This document shows, piece after piece, positions 1-11,095 of a stretch of 64,000 bases of DNA. Below the pieces are notes generated by a model, which saw only the letters and a list, made by a program, of their open reading frames with translations, ran no database searches and had not been told where the DNA came from. Both the position numbers and the translations under genes were made by a program. The stretch covers positions 2,715,001 to 2,779,000 of the forward strand of contig NZ_CP083451.1 of NCBI RefSeq assembly GCF_020080045.1. Direction: 5' to 3'. This DNA comes from Comamonas odontotermitis. GTDB taxonomy: Bacteria > Pseudomonadota > Gammaproteobacteria > Burkholderiales > Burkholderiaceae_C. How positions within the stretch are numbered: position 1 is the first letter of the stretch; every line of letters begins with the position of its first letter.

Positions 1-1054
1 AAACAACGGTTTCGCCCGCTCGCCGCAAACGCTGGATCACCTGACGCATGTCTTCCCGGTCCACCCAGGGTGCACGGATGGCAGCCTTGAGTGGGCGCGG
101 CTGCACCACGGGCACGAGTTGCTTGATGTCAAGGCTGAAACCGACCGCTGGACGGCTACGCCCGAACGCGGCCCCCACTTCGTCGTATCTGCCGCCACGC
201 ACCAGCGCATCCGTCACGCCTTGCGCATAAATGGCAAAGCGCATGCCGCTGTAGTAGGCATAACCGCGCAAATCCGCCAGATCAAAGGTGATGGAAGGAC
301 TGTCCACGCGTCCAGCCAATTGGCGCAATTCGACCAGGATGGGTGATATGCCTGGAATGGCAGCGAGTGCCTTTTCGGCTTCGTCCAGCACCGCCACATC
401 GCCATACAGATTCAACAATGCACGCAGTCCGTCGCGTTGCGCCTGCGGAAAATCCTTGGTCAGCAGCGCAAGCTCCGATGCGTCTTTCACCGCCAAAGCG
501 GCATGCACACGGCGCAAGGTGGGTAAATCCACCAACAAGCCCGCCAACAGACGCTGCACGATACGTACATCTGCCAGATCCACCGAAAAATCATGCAGTT
601 GCGCTACACGCAGTGATTCGGTTGCCAAGGTGATGATTTCCACATCGGCCTCGACGCCGGCGTGGCCGTAGATTTCCGCCCCAAACTGCAGCTGCTCGCG
701 AGTTGCATGGGGGCGATCAGGCTTGGCATGCAAGACCGGGCCGCAGTAGCACAGGCGCGTTACACCCTTGCGATTGAGCAGATGCGCGTCAATGCGTGCC
801 ACCTGCTGGGTGGTGTCGGGACGAATACCCAGGGTGCGGCCAGAGAGCTGGTCCACCAGCTTGAAGGTCAGCAGATCCAACGCCTCACCAGAGCCGGAAA
901 GCAGAGAATCCAGATGCTCCAGCAGCGGCGGCATCACCAATTCATAGCCATAGCCACAGGCTGCATCAAGCAAGCCGCGACGAAGCTCTTCGATGTGCCG
1001 TGCTTCGGACGGCAGCACATCGGCAATGTGATCCGGAAGGATCCAAGCAGACAT
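1..1054 (-). CDS. hisZ: ATP phosphoribosyltransferase regulatory subunit HisZ (3' end outside window)
   Basis: Reading the minus strand from the ATG at 1054 gives about 351 codons with no stop, starting [15 protein letters not shown]. It has the catalytic-core features of a class II aminoacyl-tRNA synthetase paralogue ([33 protein letters not shown]) and lacks a tRNA-binding extension. HisZ partners the short-form HisG in the first step of histidine synthesis. The gene is cut by the window edge; the family is normally about 380-390 residues, so roughly 35 residues are missing. It lies 196 bp after hflC, behind a terminator, in the usual hfl-hisZ order of Burkholderiales. Confidence 0.9.
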   Translation of the reverse strand, partial: MSAWILPDHIADVLPSEARHIEELRRGLLDAACGYGYELVMPPLLEHLDSLLSGSGEALDLLTFKLVDQLSGRTLGIRPDTTQQVARIDAHLLNRKGVTRLCYCGPVLHAKPDRPHATREQLQFGAEIYGHAGVEADVEIITLATESLRVAQLHDFSVDLADVRIVQRLLAGLLVDLPTLRRVHAALAVKDASELALLTKDFPQAQRDGLRALLNLYGDVAVLDEAEKALAAIPGISPILVELRQLAGRVDSPSITFDLADLRGYAYYSGMRFAIYAQGVTDALVRGGRYDEVGAAFGRSRPAVGFSLDIKQLVPVVQPRPLKAAIRAPWVDREDMRQVIQRLRRAGETVV

Positions 1055-1187
1055 GGGAAATTGGAGAGGCTGTTAAAAACGCAATTCTACAGGGATGCAT
1101 AAAGGCGTAAGCAATAACCTGCCCGAACCACTGCGCCATTGATGCATTTGTGCAGGCGGCGCCGGCCTGCGATGCTATAAGGAGCGC

Positions 1188-1223
1188 AAAAAAAGACGCC
1201 GCACGGCGATTGTCGTGCGGCGT
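1188..1223 (-). terminator. Rho-independent terminator after hflC
   Basis: A perfect 10-bp stem (1196-1205 with 1214-1223) and an 8-nt loop are followed on the minus strand by TCTTTTTTT (1195-1188). It sits 28 bp past the hflC stop, so hisZ likely has its own promoter or depends on read-through. Confidence 0.85.
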
Positions 1224-1250
1224 TTCGGTTTTGATCGCAAACAGCGCTTA

Positions 1251-2135
1251 CTACTTGGCCGTTGGCGAGCGATAGCTTTTAAAGAAATCGGAAGATGATG
1301 GGTCTACCACAATGACATCCGATTTCTTGTTGAAGCTGGACTTGTAGGCCTCGAGGCTGCGGTAGAACTGTGCAAACTGCGGGTCCTTGCCAAAGGCTTC
1401 GGCATAGACTTTCGCCGCTTCCGCATCGCCCTGCCCCTTGAGTGCCTGCGCATCGCGGTAGGCATTCGCAATCGTCACTTCGCGCTGGCGGTCCGCATCG
1501 GCGCGGATCTTTTCCCCGACTGCGCCACCAGTCGAGCGCAATTCGTTGGCCACGCGCTTGCGCTCGGCCTCCATGCGGCTGTAGACCGACTCGGTGATCG
1601 CTTCAACGTAATCGACACGCGTGATGCGCACATCGACAATGTCAATACCCCAAGGCTTGCTGCCTTTGACCGCTTCCAGCACTTCTCGCTTGACGTCAGC
1701 CATGGTCTGCTCGCGCTTGGTCGAGATCAACTCCTGAACCGTGCGACGGTTCACCTCTTCCTGGAAGGCATTGCGCACCACCCGATTGAGCTGCATGGCA
1801 CCCGCTCCTTCGCTGGTGCCTACATTACGGATGTATTCCGATGGCTCCGTGATGCGCCAGCGCACGTACCAGTCGATCACCACGCGCTGCTTTTCCGCAG
1901 TCAGCATGGATTCGGTATCGGTACTGTCCAGAGTCAGCAAGCGCTTGTCCAGATAGGTCACATTCTGCAGCGGCGGAGGCAGCTTGAAGTTGAGCCCGGG
2001 CTCAGTGATCACTTCCTTGATCTGCCCCATGGCGTACTTGATGCCGAATTGGCGCTGGTCGACCACAAACACGGTGGAGCTGAGCAACGCCAGGACCACC
2101 AAAACGGTTGAAGCAAAAAATCCCATTCGATTCAC
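1251..2135 (-). CDS. hflC: HflC, SPFH/band-7 regulator of FtsH protease
   Basis: The protein has 294 residues, the normal length. One N-terminal membrane anchor (about residues 6-26) is followed by an SPFH/prohibitin domain (VDQRQFGIKYAMG ... WYVRWRITEPSEYI) and a charged coiled-coil part (about 180-260). With HflK it forms a membrane complex that encloses and modulates FtsH. It starts 9 bp after hflK ends, so the two are co-transcribed. Confidence 0.96.
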   Translation of the reverse strand: MNRMGFFASTVLVVLALLSSTVFVVDQRQFGIKYAMGQIKEVITEPGLNFKLPPPLQNVTYLDKRLLTLDSTDTESMLTAEKQRVVIDWYVRWRITEPSEYIRNVGTSEGAGAMQLNRVVRNAFQEEVNRRTVQELISTKREQTMADVKREVLEAVKGSKPWGIDIVDVRITRVDYVEAITESVYSRMEAERKRVANELRSTGGAVGEKIRADADRQREVTIANAYRDAQALKGQGDAEAAKVYAEAFGKDPQFAQFYRSLEAYKSSFNKKSDVIVVDPSSSDFFKSYRSPTAK

Positions 2136-2144
2136 AACTCACTC

Positions 2145-3467
2145 CTAGCGCGACTCGCGGTCACGGGTTCGGCTGGTGTCACGGGCGCGCGCGTCTGGAA
2201 CAGACGGTGCAGCCACCGGCGTATTGTTGGCAGGAGCGGCCGATGGGGCTGCAGCCTCACTACCAGACGCATTGGCGCCGGCACCTTGGGTTTGCTGCAT
2301 GATCTTGTCGAGCGGCAGATACAGCAGGTTGGATCCCTGCTTGGAATCCACCACTACCTTGGTCACATTGCTGTAGACATGCTGCATCGTCTCCAAGTAC
2401 AGGCGGTCACGCGTCACCGCTGGAGCCTTCTGGTACTCGGTGTAAATCGACGAGAACCGCTGCGCATCACCTTGCGCCTGCGCGACGATGCGCTCCTTGT
2501 ATGCGGATGCCTCTTCCATCAGACGCGATGCGGTCCCCTTGGCACGCGGCACCACATCGTTGGCATAGGCTTCAGCTTGATTCTTGGTACGCTCACGCTC
2601 CTGCGCAGCCTTGAGCACGTCGTCAAATGCCGCCTGCACCTGCTCGGGCGGACGCACGCCACCTTGCTGCAGATTGACGCCAACCACTTCGACACCGATC
2701 TTGTAGCGATCCAGAATGGTCTGCATCAACTCGCGCACACGCGGCGCGATCTGGTCGCGCTCATCGGCGAGCGCGGCGTCCATCTTCATCTTGCCAACCA
2801 CTTCACGCACAGCAGTTTCTGCCACCTGGATGACGGAGTCTGCCGGGTTCTTGCTTTCAAACAACCAGGCACGCGCATCGTTCAGGCGGTACTGCACCGC
2901 AAACTTGATTTCAACGATATTCTCGTCTTCCGTCAGCATGGCTGACTCGCGCAAGCCTGTGCTCTTGACAATGCTGTCGCGCCCGACGTCTGCAGACTTG
3001 ATCTGAGACACATAGACCAGCTCATGCCGCTGAATCGGATACGGCAGGCGCCAGTTGATGCCGGCATTCACAGTCTTATGGAATTTGCCAAACTGAGTGA
3101 TGACCGCCTGCTGACCTTCCTGCACGATGAAAAAACCCGTGCCCATCCAGATCAGCACGGCAACACCTGCAATCAGGCCGATGCCAATGCCCGCGCCCTT
3201 GAACTCAGGCTGTGGACCGCCAGCATTGCGACCGCCTCCACCATTGCCCTTGCCACCGAACAGACCGCCCAGCTTTTTGTTCAGGTCCTGCCAAAGCTCG
3301 TCCAGATCAGGAGCTCCACCATTTCCTGGCCGCTGCGACGGACGGTTGTTATTTTCGGGAGGCGTATAAGGCGGGCGGGCCGGTGGCGGCGGCTCCTGAC
3401 CACCATTGCCGCCTGCGCCATTACCGTCGTCTCCGCGCCCCCAGCGCGGGTCGTTCAGATTGAACAT
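2145..3467 (-). CDS. hflK: HflK, SPFH/band-7 regulator of FtsH protease
   Basis: I chose the ATG at 3467 because the protein then begins MFNLNDPRWGRGDD, the usual HflK start; an in-frame start at 3524 would add 19 non-conserved residues. A Gly/Pro/Asn-rich N-terminal tail of about 80 residues precedes one transmembrane helix (IGLIAGVAVLIWMGTGFFIV) and an SPFH domain. The C-terminus is Ala/Pro-rich. It is the partner of HflC in the FtsH-modulating complex and lies between hflX and hflC. Confidence 0.95.
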   Translation of the reverse strand: MFNLNDPRWGRGDDGNGAGGNGGQEPPPPARPPYTPPENNNRPSQRPGNGGAPDLDELWQDLNKKLGGLFGGKGNGGGGRNAGGPQPEFKGAGIGIGLIAGVAVLIWMGTGFFIVQEGQQAVITQFGKFHKTVNAGINWRLPYPIQRHELVYVSQIKSADVGRDSIVKSTGLRESAMLTEDENIVEIKFAVQYRLNDARAWLFESKNPADSVIQVAETAVREVVGKMKMDAALADERDQIAPRVRELMQTILDRYKIGVEVVGVNLQQGGVRPPEQVQAAFDDVLKAAQERERTKNQAEAYANDVVPRAKGTASRLMEEASAYKERIVAQAQGDAQRFSSIYTEYQKAPAVTRDRLYLETMQHVYSNVTKVVVDSKQGSNLLYLPLDKIMQQTQGAGANASGSEAAAPSAAPANNTPVAAPSVPDARARDTSRTRDRESR

Positions 3468-3582
3468 TCCGCGTATGCCTTGCGGTAGCAAAGCCAGGCG
3501 CGGAAAGCGTGAATGAAATTTCATTAGCGATGTCTCTATGAATCAGCGTTACAAAGCGCTTGCAGACAGCCATTGTGGCAGT

Positions 3583-4821
3583 CTAGTGGGCATTTCCCAA
3601 TAATTCGTCATCAGCGTCTGGGGCTATCTCAACAGCCTCAACCTTTTCCAAAGCAGCCTGATGCGTAAGAACTGCCTCGGCCAAGTGTCCGCGAATAGCA
3701 TCCAGCCCCATCCCTTTGGCAGCACTGACGAAGAAACGAGGAACCTGCACACCGTCCAGCTCATAGCTGTCGGCAAGCACTGTGGGCCGCTGGGCTGGAT
3801 CCATTGCATCCAGTTTATTGAAGATCAACACCTGCGGCACATCGTCTGCACCAATTTCCCGAAGAACCTTTTGGACTTGTTGTATTTGTTCCGGGTGGGC
3901 AGGATTCGAGGCATCGACCACATGCAGCAGCAGATCTGCATCGACTGCTTCCTGTAGCGTTGCCTCAAAAGCATTGACCAGACCATGCGGCAGGTCACGA
4001 ATAAAGCCAACGGTATCCGAGATCGACACCGATTTCTGGGCCGATTCCAGATACATCTGGCGTGTGGTGGTATCCAACGTGGCAAACAACTGGTCCGCCG
4101 CATAGGCCCGCGCCTTGACCACCGCATTGAAGAAGGTGGACTTGCCCGCATTGGTATAACCAACCAGCGAAACATTGAATGTGTCGTTGCGCTCACGCTG
4201 GCGGCGCTGCGTCGCGCGCTGCTTCTTGACCTTGCTCAAGCGCTCTTTAGTGCGCTTGATTGCGTCATTGATCATGCGGCGATCCAGCTCGATCTGCGTT
4301 TCACCAGGCCCGCCGCGCGTACCAATGCCGCCGCGTTGGCGCTCCAGGTGAGACCATCGGCGCACCAGCCGTGTGCTGAGGTACTGCAGTTTGGCCAGCT
4401 CCACCTGCAGCTTGCCTTCATGGCTGCGTGCTCGCTGGGCAAAGATCTCGAGAATCAGCAAGGTGCGGTCATTGACCGGCATCTGCAGGCTGCGCTCCAG
4501 ATTGCGCTGTTGCGCGGGGCTCAGCGCCTGGTCGAACAGCACCTCCTTGGCGCCATAGGTTTGTGCCACCATGCGAATTTCGTCAGCCTTGCCACTCCCA
4601 ACAAACAAGGCCGCATCAGGCACCTTGCGCTTGCAGGTAAGGCGCGCCACGGGGTCAAGCCCTGCGGTTTGTGCGAGCAAACCCAGCTCTTCCAGCTCGG
4701 AATCGAAGTGCGGAAAACCAAAATCCACCCCGACCAGCATGACCGGGGTGGATTTCTTGTCGTGATTTATTTGGTGATTACTCAATGATGTAGAGCTCTT
4801 GCCCGTGCCAAACACAGGCAT
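3583..4821 (-). CDS. hflX: GTPase HflX
   Basis: This is a ribosome-associated GTPase that helps rescue or split stalled 70S ribosomes. An N-terminal HflX domain includes the glycine-rich loop RGGIGTRGGPGE. The G domain has G1 GYTNAGKST (about residue 221), G3 DTVGF and G4 NKLD. The ATG at 4821 (MPVFGTGK) lies 16 bp after the hfq stop. The reading frame stays open to 4902 but would then overlap hfq, so the downstream start is preferred. It is co-transcribed with hfq. Confidence 0.93.
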   Translation of the reverse strand: MPVFGTGKSSTSLSNHQINHDKKSTPVMLVGVDFGFPHFDSELEELGLLAQTAGLDPVARLTCKRKVPDAALFVGSGKADEIRMVAQTYGAKEVLFDQALSPAQQRNLERSLQMPVNDRTLLILEIFAQRARSHEGKLQVELAKLQYLSTRLVRRWSHLERQRGGIGTRGGPGETQIELDRRMINDAIKRTKERLSKVKKQRATQRRQRERNDTFNVSLVGYTNAGKSTFFNAVVKARAYAADQLFATLDTTTRQMYLESAQKSVSISDTVGFIRDLPHGLVNAFEATLQEAVDADLLLHVVDASNPAHPEQIQQVQKVLREIGADDVPQVLIFNKLDAMDPAQRPTVLADSYELDGVQVPRFFVSAAKGMGLDAIRGHLAEAVLTHQAALEKVEAVEIAPDADDELLGNAH

Positions 4822-4837
4822 ATTGCTATCAAAATCG

Positions 4838-5089
4838 TTAGGCTGCAGCGTCGCTGTCTTGCGACTCGGACGCGGAGAAATTGACAGCGCGACCGGGAAC
4901 AATGGTGGAAATGGCGTGCTTGTACACCATCTGGGTCACCGTGTTGCGCAGCAGCACAACGTACTGGTCAAAAGATTCGATCTGGCCTTGAAGCTTGATA
5001 CCGTTGACCAAATAGATGGAAACGGGAACATGCTCGCGGCGCAGAGCGTTGAGGAAGGGATCTTGCAGAAGTTGGCCTTTGTTGCTCAC
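4838..5089 (-). CDS. hfq: RNA chaperone Hfq
   Basis: An 83-residue Sm-like protein. The Sm1 motif ([23 protein letters not shown]) and Sm2 motif ([12 protein letters not shown], containing the KH dyad) are intact. It hexamerises and pairs small RNAs with mRNAs. The C-terminal tail is short (about 10 residues), as in other betaproteobacteria. It is first in the hfq-hflX-hflK-hflC run. Confidence 0.98.
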   Translation of the reverse strand: MSNKGQLLQDPFLNALRREHVPVSIYLVNGIKLQGQIESFDQYVVLLRNTVTQMVYKHAISTIVPGRAVNFSASESQDSDAAA

Positions 5090-5120
5090 GATATTCTCCG
5101 TGTTCAGACAATGTTGTTGT

Positions 5121-5145
5121 AAAACGCCACCTTACCACAGTGGCG
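5121..5145 (-). terminator. Probable terminator between der and hfq
   Basis: On the minus strand CGCCAC (5145-5140) pairs with GTGGCG (5130-5125), followed by TTTT. It lies about 75 bp past the der stop and 32 bp before the hfq start, so it can separate the der operon from the hfq operon. The 6-bp stem and short U-tract make it moderate. Confidence 0.5.
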
Positions 5146-5218
5146 ACGTAACTGATTGATAAAAGGCTTTTTTCGTGCAATGGACCGGTTAAGCCCGCCC
5201 CATCTCACTTTTTCGCTA

Positions 5219-6559
5219 TCAATCTTTATCAGCGTATGGGTTATGTGAGGTCTTGAATTCAATCCGCAAGGGGGTGCCCACCAAATTAAATTCCTTGCGG
5301 AAGCGACCTTCCAGAAAACGCTTGTAGGCATCGGTCACATGCTCCAGCGAATTGCCGTGGATCACGATCACCGGCGGATTCATGCCGCCTTGGTGTGCAT
5401 AACGCAGCTTGGGACGATAAGGCCCCACTTTCTTGGGCGTCTGAAACTGTACCGACTCCAGCAGCAGGCGGGTGAGCACAGGCGTTGGCATCTTGCAGGT
5501 GGCAGCCTTGTGCGCCTGGATCAACGAAGTCCACAACGGCCCCAGGCCCTGGCGCTTTTTGGCCGAAATGAAGTGCATGGGAGCAAACTTCATGAACGAC
5601 AGACGCATCTCAATCGAGCGCTCAAGCATCTGGCGCCCATAGTCATCCAGGGCATCCCACTTGTTGATGGCAAGCACCACCGCACGCCCGCTCTCCAGAA
5701 TGTACCCGGCAATGTGCGCATCCTGATCCGTGACACCTTGCGTGGCATCCAGCAACAACAGCACCACATTGGCGCCTTCAATGGCCTGCAAGGTCTTGAC
5801 GACGGAGAATTTCTCGATGGCCTCGAACACCTTGCCCTTGCGGCGCAGGCCGGCGGTGTCGATCAGCTCGAACTGCTGCCCATTCTTCTCAAAAGGCACC
5901 GAGATGGCATCACGCGTCGTGCCAGCCATGTCAAAGGCGACCAGCCGCTCTTCACCCAGCCATGTGTTGATCAAGGTCGACTTGCCCACATTGGGGCGAC
6001 CAGCAACCGCCAACCGAATGGGCTGAGGGCCATCCGCATCGCCCGCGTCTTCTTCCTCATCGGGCCACTGCACTTTGTCGAGGGCCATGTCGACCAGGCT
6101 GCGAATACCCTGTCCGTGCGCTGCAGAGACGGGATAGACTTCACCGAGCCCCAGCTCATAGAACTCGGACAGTTGCGAGCCATCCTTCATTCCTTCGGCC
6201 TTGTTGCCCACCAACATGGCGGGCTTGCCCAGGCGACGCAGGTAACCTGCGATTTCGTGGTCCTGCGCAGACAGCCCCAGACGCACGTCCACCACAAATA
6301 CCACGACATCCGCCTCGGCCACAGCCTGGCGGGTCTGTTTGGCCATCTCCTTGAAGATGCCGCTCGATGCATCGGGCTCAAAGCCACCCGTATCAATCAC
6401 GATATATTCGCGCTTGCCCTGCCGGCCCTGGCCATAGTGGCGATCACGGGTCAAACCGGCGAAGTCGGCCACGATGGCGTCGCGCGACTTCGTCATGCGG
6501 TTGAACAAGGTGGATTTGCCCACATTGGGGCGACCCACCAAAGCAATAACTGGCTTCAT
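5219..6559 (-). CDS. der: GTPase Der (EngA)
   Basis: An essential double-GTPase needed for 50S ribosome assembly, 446 residues. Two tandem G domains each carry GRPNVGKST (about residues 8 and 187). The second has an intact DTAG box and NKWD. A C-terminal KH-like domain ends with a basic segment. The first-domain G4 reads NKAEG. It follows bamB by 24 bp, matching the bamB-der order of many proteobacteria. Confidence 0.97.
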   Translation of the reverse strand: MKPVIALVGRPNVGKSTLFNRMTKSRDAIVADFAGLTRDRHYGQGRQGKREYIVIDTGGFEPDASSGIFKEMAKQTRQAVAEADVVVFVVDVRLGLSAQDHEIAGYLRRLGKPAMLVGNKAEGMKDGSQLSEFYELGLGEVYPVSAAHGQGIRSLVDMALDKVQWPDEEEDAGDADGPQPIRLAVAGRPNVGKSTLINTWLGEERLVAFDMAGTTRDAISVPFEKNGQQFELIDTAGLRRKGKVFEAIEKFSVVKTLQAIEGANVVLLLLDATQGVTDQDAHIAGYILESGRAVVLAINKWDALDDYGRQMLERSIEMRLSFMKFAPMHFISAKKRQGLGPLWTSLIQAHKAATCKMPTPVLTRLLLESVQFQTPKKVGPYRPKLRYAHQGGMNPPVIVIHGNSLEHVTDAYKRFLEGRFRKEFNLVGTPLRIEFKTSHNPYADKD

Positions 6560-6583
6560 TCCTGACTACTTTTTCTTTTTCTC

Positions 6584-7747
6584 TCAATCGGGCTGAAAGC
6601 CGTACACCGCACCGTCGTTGGTCTGCACCACCATGGTGTTCCCTGCGATGACCGGCGCGACAGAGATGCCCGAGTTGTTGGTTGCAAAACGGTTCAACGG
6701 AGAACCATCCTTTTTGGACAGCATGTGTACCACGCCATTGCCGTCACCAAAGATCACCGAGCGGCCCAGCACCAGCGGCTGGCTCAGCTTGCGGTACTTG
6801 AGGCGGCTGCTTGTCCAGGCCACACTGCCCCCATCACGTGCCCATGCGGTAATGACACCATTGCCATCGGCACCCGCCACCACCTCGTCATCGCCCGAGA
6901 CTCCATTAAGGCCTTCGGCGCGCACGGTCCAGCGCAGTTGCGCGGTATCGGCATCGATGCAGCCCACGGCCATCTGGTATGCACGGGTGCACAGCACCGA
7001 ACCCACGCGCGATACGCCGCCTACCAGCTCCACGAGCCGTTCCACATCATTGGTGCCACGGGGGCTGGCGATGGGAACCTCCCAGCGCAGCGAGCCGTTG
7101 TTGGGATCAATCCCCACAAAACGCCCCGATACGCCAGTGACCAAGGTGTCCTTGTAAGCCATCAGCACGCCGCTTTGGCGCAGCACCAGCGATTCACCAG
7201 TCTTCGACTGGCTCCACAGCGGGTTGCCGGTTGCTGCGTCATAGGCACTGACGGAGCGATCCGCACTTTGCACGAAGACACGGGCGCCCGCCACCAGCGG
7301 CGCCGTATAGGCGCGGTTGCTCAGGCGCTTGCGCCATTGCTCCTTGCCCTGCGACAGCACCACCAGATCACCACCTTCGGTGACCACCGCAGCCCATTTA
7401 CCGTCGCTACCGACACCAGCTGAAAGCTTTTGCCCCACGTTGGCGCGCCACAGTTCAGCGCCGGTATCTGCATTCACCGCCGCCAACTGGCCATCGGCAG
7501 ACCCCATGGTCACCACATTGCCACTCACATTCATGACCAGGGTCGGGTTGGCCTTGCCGATACGCTGCGTCCAGGTCTGCTTGACGCCAATCAACGCCAC
7601 ATTGGGCTCCAGTTCGACAGGCTTGCGCTTGTCGGACGAGAACAACGAACAGCCAGCCACAGCCAGAGCCACGGCGGATACGGTCAAGACCTTCGCTGCA
7701 GCAGTTGCTGCAGCAAATGATGGTAGTGCTTGGTGTTTCATGCTCAT
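6584..7747 (-). CDS. bamB: Outer membrane assembly lipoprotein BamB
   Basis: The protein begins with a lipoprotein signal ending in the lipobox VAGC, then Trp/Gly-rich PQQ-type beta-propeller blades (LWRANVG, LWSQSKTGE, LRWEVPIASPRG, AWTSSRL). BamB supports BamA in inserting beta-barrel proteins. I prefer the ATG at 7747, eight bases after GAGAGG; the upstream GTG at 7753 lies closer to that site. It is 22 bp after yfgM. Confidence 0.94.
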   Translation of the reverse strand: MSMKHQALPSFAAATAAAKVLTVSAVALAVAGCSLFSSDKRKPVELEPNVALIGVKQTWTQRIGKANPTLVMNVSGNVVTMGSADGQLAAVNADTGAELWRANVGQKLSAGVGSDGKWAAVVTEGGDLVVLSQGKEQWRKRLSNRAYTAPLVAGARVFVQSADRSVSAYDAATGNPLWSQSKTGESLVLRQSGVLMAYKDTLVTGVSGRFVGIDPNNGSLRWEVPIASPRGTNDVERLVELVGGVSRVGSVLCTRAYQMAVGCIDADTAQLRWTVRAEGLNGVSGDDEVVAGADGNGVITAWARDGGSVAWTSSRLKYRKLSQPLVLGRSVIFGDGNGVVHMLSKKDGSPLNRFATNNSGISVAPVIAGNTMVVQTNDGAVYGFQPD

Positions 7748-7769
7748 GCGCACAGCCTCTCGCTATCGA

Positions 7770-8414
7770 TTACTTCACGTCCTCGCCCAGCGCATTGAGC
7801 TTGACGGAAATGACATTGCGGTATTCCACACCAGGAGCGGTCTTCTGGTAGGCCGTGCGATACGCTTCGATTGCCTTGGCCTTGTCACCCTTGGCAAGAT
7901 AGGTGTCGCCTTGGTGATCCGCCACCACGGCGTCAAACTCCGTGGGCATCTTGGCATCAAGTTGCTTGAGCGCCTCGTCGTAGGACTGGCTGCCCAGCAG
8001 CACTGCTGCAAGGCGAATGCGCGCTGTGGCCTTCAAGCCATCGTCCGCCGCATTGTCAGCCACCCAGGTGAGCGCAGCCTTGGCGTCATCCATCTGCCCC
8101 TTGTCACTGGCGGCCTTGGCCACCAGCAAACCTGCATGAGCCGCCTGCAAGGTGCTGCCGTAGTTGCTGCGCAGGTCGCCAAAGGCCTGGTCAATACGCG
8201 TCTTGTCGCCGGAATTGACCGCGGCTTCCACCGCAGAGCTCAGTGCACTGGCCTGCTGGCCCTGGCGATTCTGCCAGTACTGGTAGCCATTCCAGGCGGC
8301 AAATCCGCCCAGCACGATAACCAGCACCGTGGTGATCAGCGTGCCCCACTTGTTCCAAAAATGCTTGATCTGATCAAGCTGTTCCTGTTCTTCCAAGTCC
8401 AGATGCGTTGCCAT
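7770..8414 (-). CDS. yfgM: YfgM-family tetratricopeptide protein
   Basis: The protein has 214 residues. A cytoplasmic N-terminus (MATHLDLEEQEQLDQIKHFW) leads into one membrane helix (about residues 24-44) and a periplasmic TPR-like alpha-helical domain. In E. coli YfgM binds the SecYEG-PpiD translocon and affects stress signalling. Its place between hisS and bamB is conserved. Confidence 0.9.
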   Translation of the reverse strand: MATHLDLEEQEQLDQIKHFWNKWGTLITTVLVIVLGGFAAWNGYQYWQNRQGQQASALSSAVEAAVNSGDKTRIDQAFGDLRSNYGSTLQAAHAGLLVAKAASDKGQMDDAKAALTWVADNAADDGLKATARIRLAAVLLGSQSYDEALKQLDAKMPTEFDAVVADHQGDTYLAKGDKAKAIEAYRTAYQKTAPGVEYRNVISVKLNALGEDVK

Positions 8415-8462
8415 AGTTGTTCTAGTTCAGGGTTGCGAAAATTGTTTTGAATAAAAACGGCT

Positions 8463-9755
8463 TCAGGCGCGTAGCAGTTCTGCCCAATTTGCTACATTTT
8501 CAATAGCGTATTCTGCCTGGGCACCTGCGCCATCGCGCAATTGCTTGACGGTGATCATGCCGCGCTGCATCTCATCGCCGCCAAAAATCAGAGCGCAATG
8601 CGCGCCACTGGCATCTGCCTTCTTGAACTGCGACTTCATGCTGCCCATGCCCTCTGCCGTGGCCGCGCCGTGCATCTGCACACGGATACCTGCACTGCGC
8701 AAGACTTGCATCACGCGCATGGCCTGCGGCAGAAGCGATGCGTCCGGCAGGATAGCGTAGGCGTCAATAGACGGGCGTTGCCACTGGATATTCAGTTCCT
8801 TGATCAGCTCGAGCACGCGCTCGATCCCCATGCCCCAGCCTACGGCCGGAGCGGGCTTGCCGCCGATCTCTTCAATCAGGTAATCGTAGCGGCCGCCACC
8901 GCAGATGGTGCCCTGCGAGCCGAGCTTGTCGGTGATGAATTCGAACACCGTGAGGTTGTAGTAATCCATACCCCGCACCAGGCGTGGATTGACTGACCAG
9001 ACAACACCGTTGGCATCCAGAATATCCTGCACGGTCTTGAGGTGTGCCTTGGAAGCATCGCCCAGAAAGTCGAGCAGCTGAGGCGCCGCATTGACCATCG
9101 CCTGCATCGCCGGATTCTTGGTATCGAGCACCCGCAGCGGATTGCTGTGCATACGGCGCTTGGCCTCTTCATCCATCACATCCGTGTGCTGCTCGAAGTA
9201 GGCAATCAGCGCATCGCGGTGCGCCTTGCGCTCCGCAGGTTGCCCCAGGCTGTTGAGCTCCAGGCGCACGCCGTCAATGCCCAACTCTTTCCACAACTGG
9301 TGCGCCAGCAGAATCACTTCCGCATCCAGCTCAGGGCCGGCAAAGCCCAGCGCCTCGACTCCGACCTGGTGGAACTGGCGGTAGCGACCACGCTGCGGGC
9401 GCTCATGGCGAAACATCTGGCCGATGTAGAACAGGCGCTTGCCGCCGTCATATAGCAGGTTGTTTTCCACCACGGAACGCACCACGCCGGCCGTACCTTC
9501 GGGGCGCAGGGTCAGGTGCTCGCCATTGAGCTTGTCTTCAAAGGAATACATTTCCTTCTCGACGATGTCGGTCACCTCGCCCAGACCGCGCACAAACAGC
9601 GCGGTAGGCTCGACGATCGGGGTGCGGATGTTGCGGTAGGCGAAGCGACCCATCAGATCGCGCACCTTGGACTCAAACCATTCCCACATGGCCGAATCAG
9701 GCGGCAGGATATCGTTCATGCCTTTGATGGCAACCAGCTTTTCATTCTTGCCCAT
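8463..9755 (-). CDS. hisS: Histidyl-tRNA synthetase
   Basis: A class II synthetase of 430 residues that charges tRNA-His. Motif 2 is [16 protein letters not shown], the histidine-binding signature is [14 protein letters not shown], and motif 3 is [15 protein letters not shown]-terminal anticodon-binding domain follows. It lies 48 bp before yfgM and 68 bp after ispG. Confidence 0.97.
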   Translation of the reverse strand: MGKNEKLVAIKGMNDILPPDSAMWEWFESKVRDLMGRFAYRNIRTPIVEPTALFVRGLGEVTDIVEKEMYSFEDKLNGEHLTLRPEGTAGVVRSVVENNLLYDGGKRLFYIGQMFRHERPQRGRYRQFHQVGVEALGFAGPELDAEVILLAHQLWKELGIDGVRLELNSLGQPAERKAHRDALIAYFEQHTDVMDEEAKRRMHSNPLRVLDTKNPAMQAMVNAAPQLLDFLGDASKAHLKTVQDILDANGVVWSVNPRLVRGMDYYNLTVFEFITDKLGSQGTICGGGRYDYLIEEIGGKPAPAVGWGMGIERVLELIKELNIQWQRPSIDAYAILPDASLLPQAMRVMQVLRSAGIRVQMHGAATAEGMGSMKSQFKKADASGAHCALIFGGDEMQRGMITVKQLRDGAGAQAEYAIENVANWAELLRA

Positions 9756-9823
9756 GGGCTTTCAATCTCTATAGTCAAAACAAGCGCCAGCGCATACCTA
9801 ACATGCGCTGACAGCTATCAATT

Positions 9824-11095
9824 TTATACCTTGGCAGTGCCGTAACGGCGCTCCACATAGGCCTGCACGATATCGTGAAACTCCTGCGCGATGCGGTCGC
9901 CGCGCAAGGTCATGGCCTTTTCACCGTCGATGAATACCGGTGCTGCAGGCGACTCGCCCGTGCCCGGCAGGCTGATGCCGATGTCCGCATGCTTGCTCTC
10001 GCCAGGGCCATTGACAATGCAACCCATGACCGCCACCTTCATCTTTTCGACACCAGGATATTTGACGCGCCAGACAGGCATTTGCGAACGCAGGTGTTCG
10101 TCGATATCCTTGGCCAGCTCCTGGAAGGTGGTGCTGGTGGTGCGGCCACAACCCGGGCAGGCAGTGACACTGGGCACAAAACTGCGCATGCCCAGGGCCT
10201 GCAGAATTTCGCTGGCAACCACCACTTCCTGCGTGCGCGCTTCACCCGGCTGGGGCGTGAGCGAGACGCGAATGGTGTCGCCAATCCCCTCCTGCAGCAG
10301 AATGGACAGCGCAGCGGCGGAGGCTACCGTGCCCTTGGTGCCCATGCCGGCTTCTGTCAGACCCAGGTGCAAGGCGTAATCGCAACGTGCAGACAGGCCG
10401 CGGTACACCGCGATCAGATCCTGCACACCACTCACCTTGCACGAGAGGATGATCTGATTGCCATCCAAGCCCATTTGCTCGGCGCGCTGTGCTGACGAGA
10501 TGGCGGAGGTGATCAGGGCCTCATACATCACCTGACGACCATCCCAAGGTGCAGAGCGGCGGCTGTTCTCATCCATCAGCTCGGCCAGCAGTTCCTGGTC
10601 GAGGCTGCCCCAGTTGACACCGATGCGCACCGCCTTGTCATACTGGATGGCGGCCTCGATCATCTGGCCAAACTGCTTGTCCTTCTTGTCGCCTTTACCG
10701 ACATTGCCGGGGTTGATGCGGTATTTGGACAGCGCCTTCGCGCAATCAGGAAACTCTGTGAGCAGCCGATGGCCGTTGTAATGAAAGTCACCCACAAGCG
10801 GCACATTCTCGCCCATGCGATCGAGTTGCTCGCGGATATAGGGCACAGCCGCAGCCGCCTCCGGAGTGTTGACAGTAATGCGCACCATCTCGGAGCCCGC
10901 CTGCGCCAACTCCTTGACCTGGATCGCAGTCTCGACGGCATCTACCGTGTCGGTATTGGTCATCGACTGGATACGTACCGGGGCATCACCTCCGACAGTC
11001 ACGATACGGTCATCCCACACCACGCGGGCCTGACGGCTTTTGCGACCGGCAGGCGCCACCAATGGCACGGGAGACAGCTTGTTGTCTTCTTGCAC
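9824..11095 (-). CDS. ispG: 4-hydroxy-3-methylbut-2-enyl diphosphate synthase (IspG/GcpE)
   Basis: This iron-sulfur enzyme converts MEcPP to HMBPP in the MEP isoprenoid pathway. The protein has 423 residues. A TIM barrel N-terminal part ([11 protein letters not shown]) is followed by the 4Fe-4S cysteines CPGCGR and GCIVNGPGE. The start directly follows the rodZ stop, so the two are translationally close. Confidence 0.97.
   Translation of the reverse strand: MQEDNKLSPVPLVAPAGRKSRQARVVWDDRIVTVGGDAPVRIQSMTNTDTVDAVETAIQVKELAQAGSEMVRITVNTPEAAAAVPYIREQLDRMGENVPLVGDFHYNGHRLLTEFPDCAKALSKYRINPGNVGKGDKKDKQFGQMIEAAIQYDKAVRIGVNWGSLDQELLAELMDENSRRSAPWDGRQVMYEALITSAISSAQRAEQMGLDGNQIILSCKVSGVQDLIAVYRGLSARCDYALHLGLTEAGMGTKGTVASAAALSILLQEGIGDTIRVSLTPQPGEARTQEVVVASEILQALGMRSFVPSVTACPGCGRTTSTTFQELAKDIDEHLRSQMPVWRVKYPGVEKMKVAVMGCIVNGPGESKHADIGISLPGTGESPAAPVFIDGEKAMTLRGDRIAQEFHDIVQAYVERRYGTAKV

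Noticed and set aside
2286..2945. Long open frame opposite hflK
   Set aside because: It is antisense to a strongly conserved SPFH gene, has no RBS and shows composition typical of a shadow frame.
5339..6565. 408-codon frame opposite der
   Set aside because: Der is unmistakable on the other strand with both G domains; the antisense frame is a codon-bias shadow.
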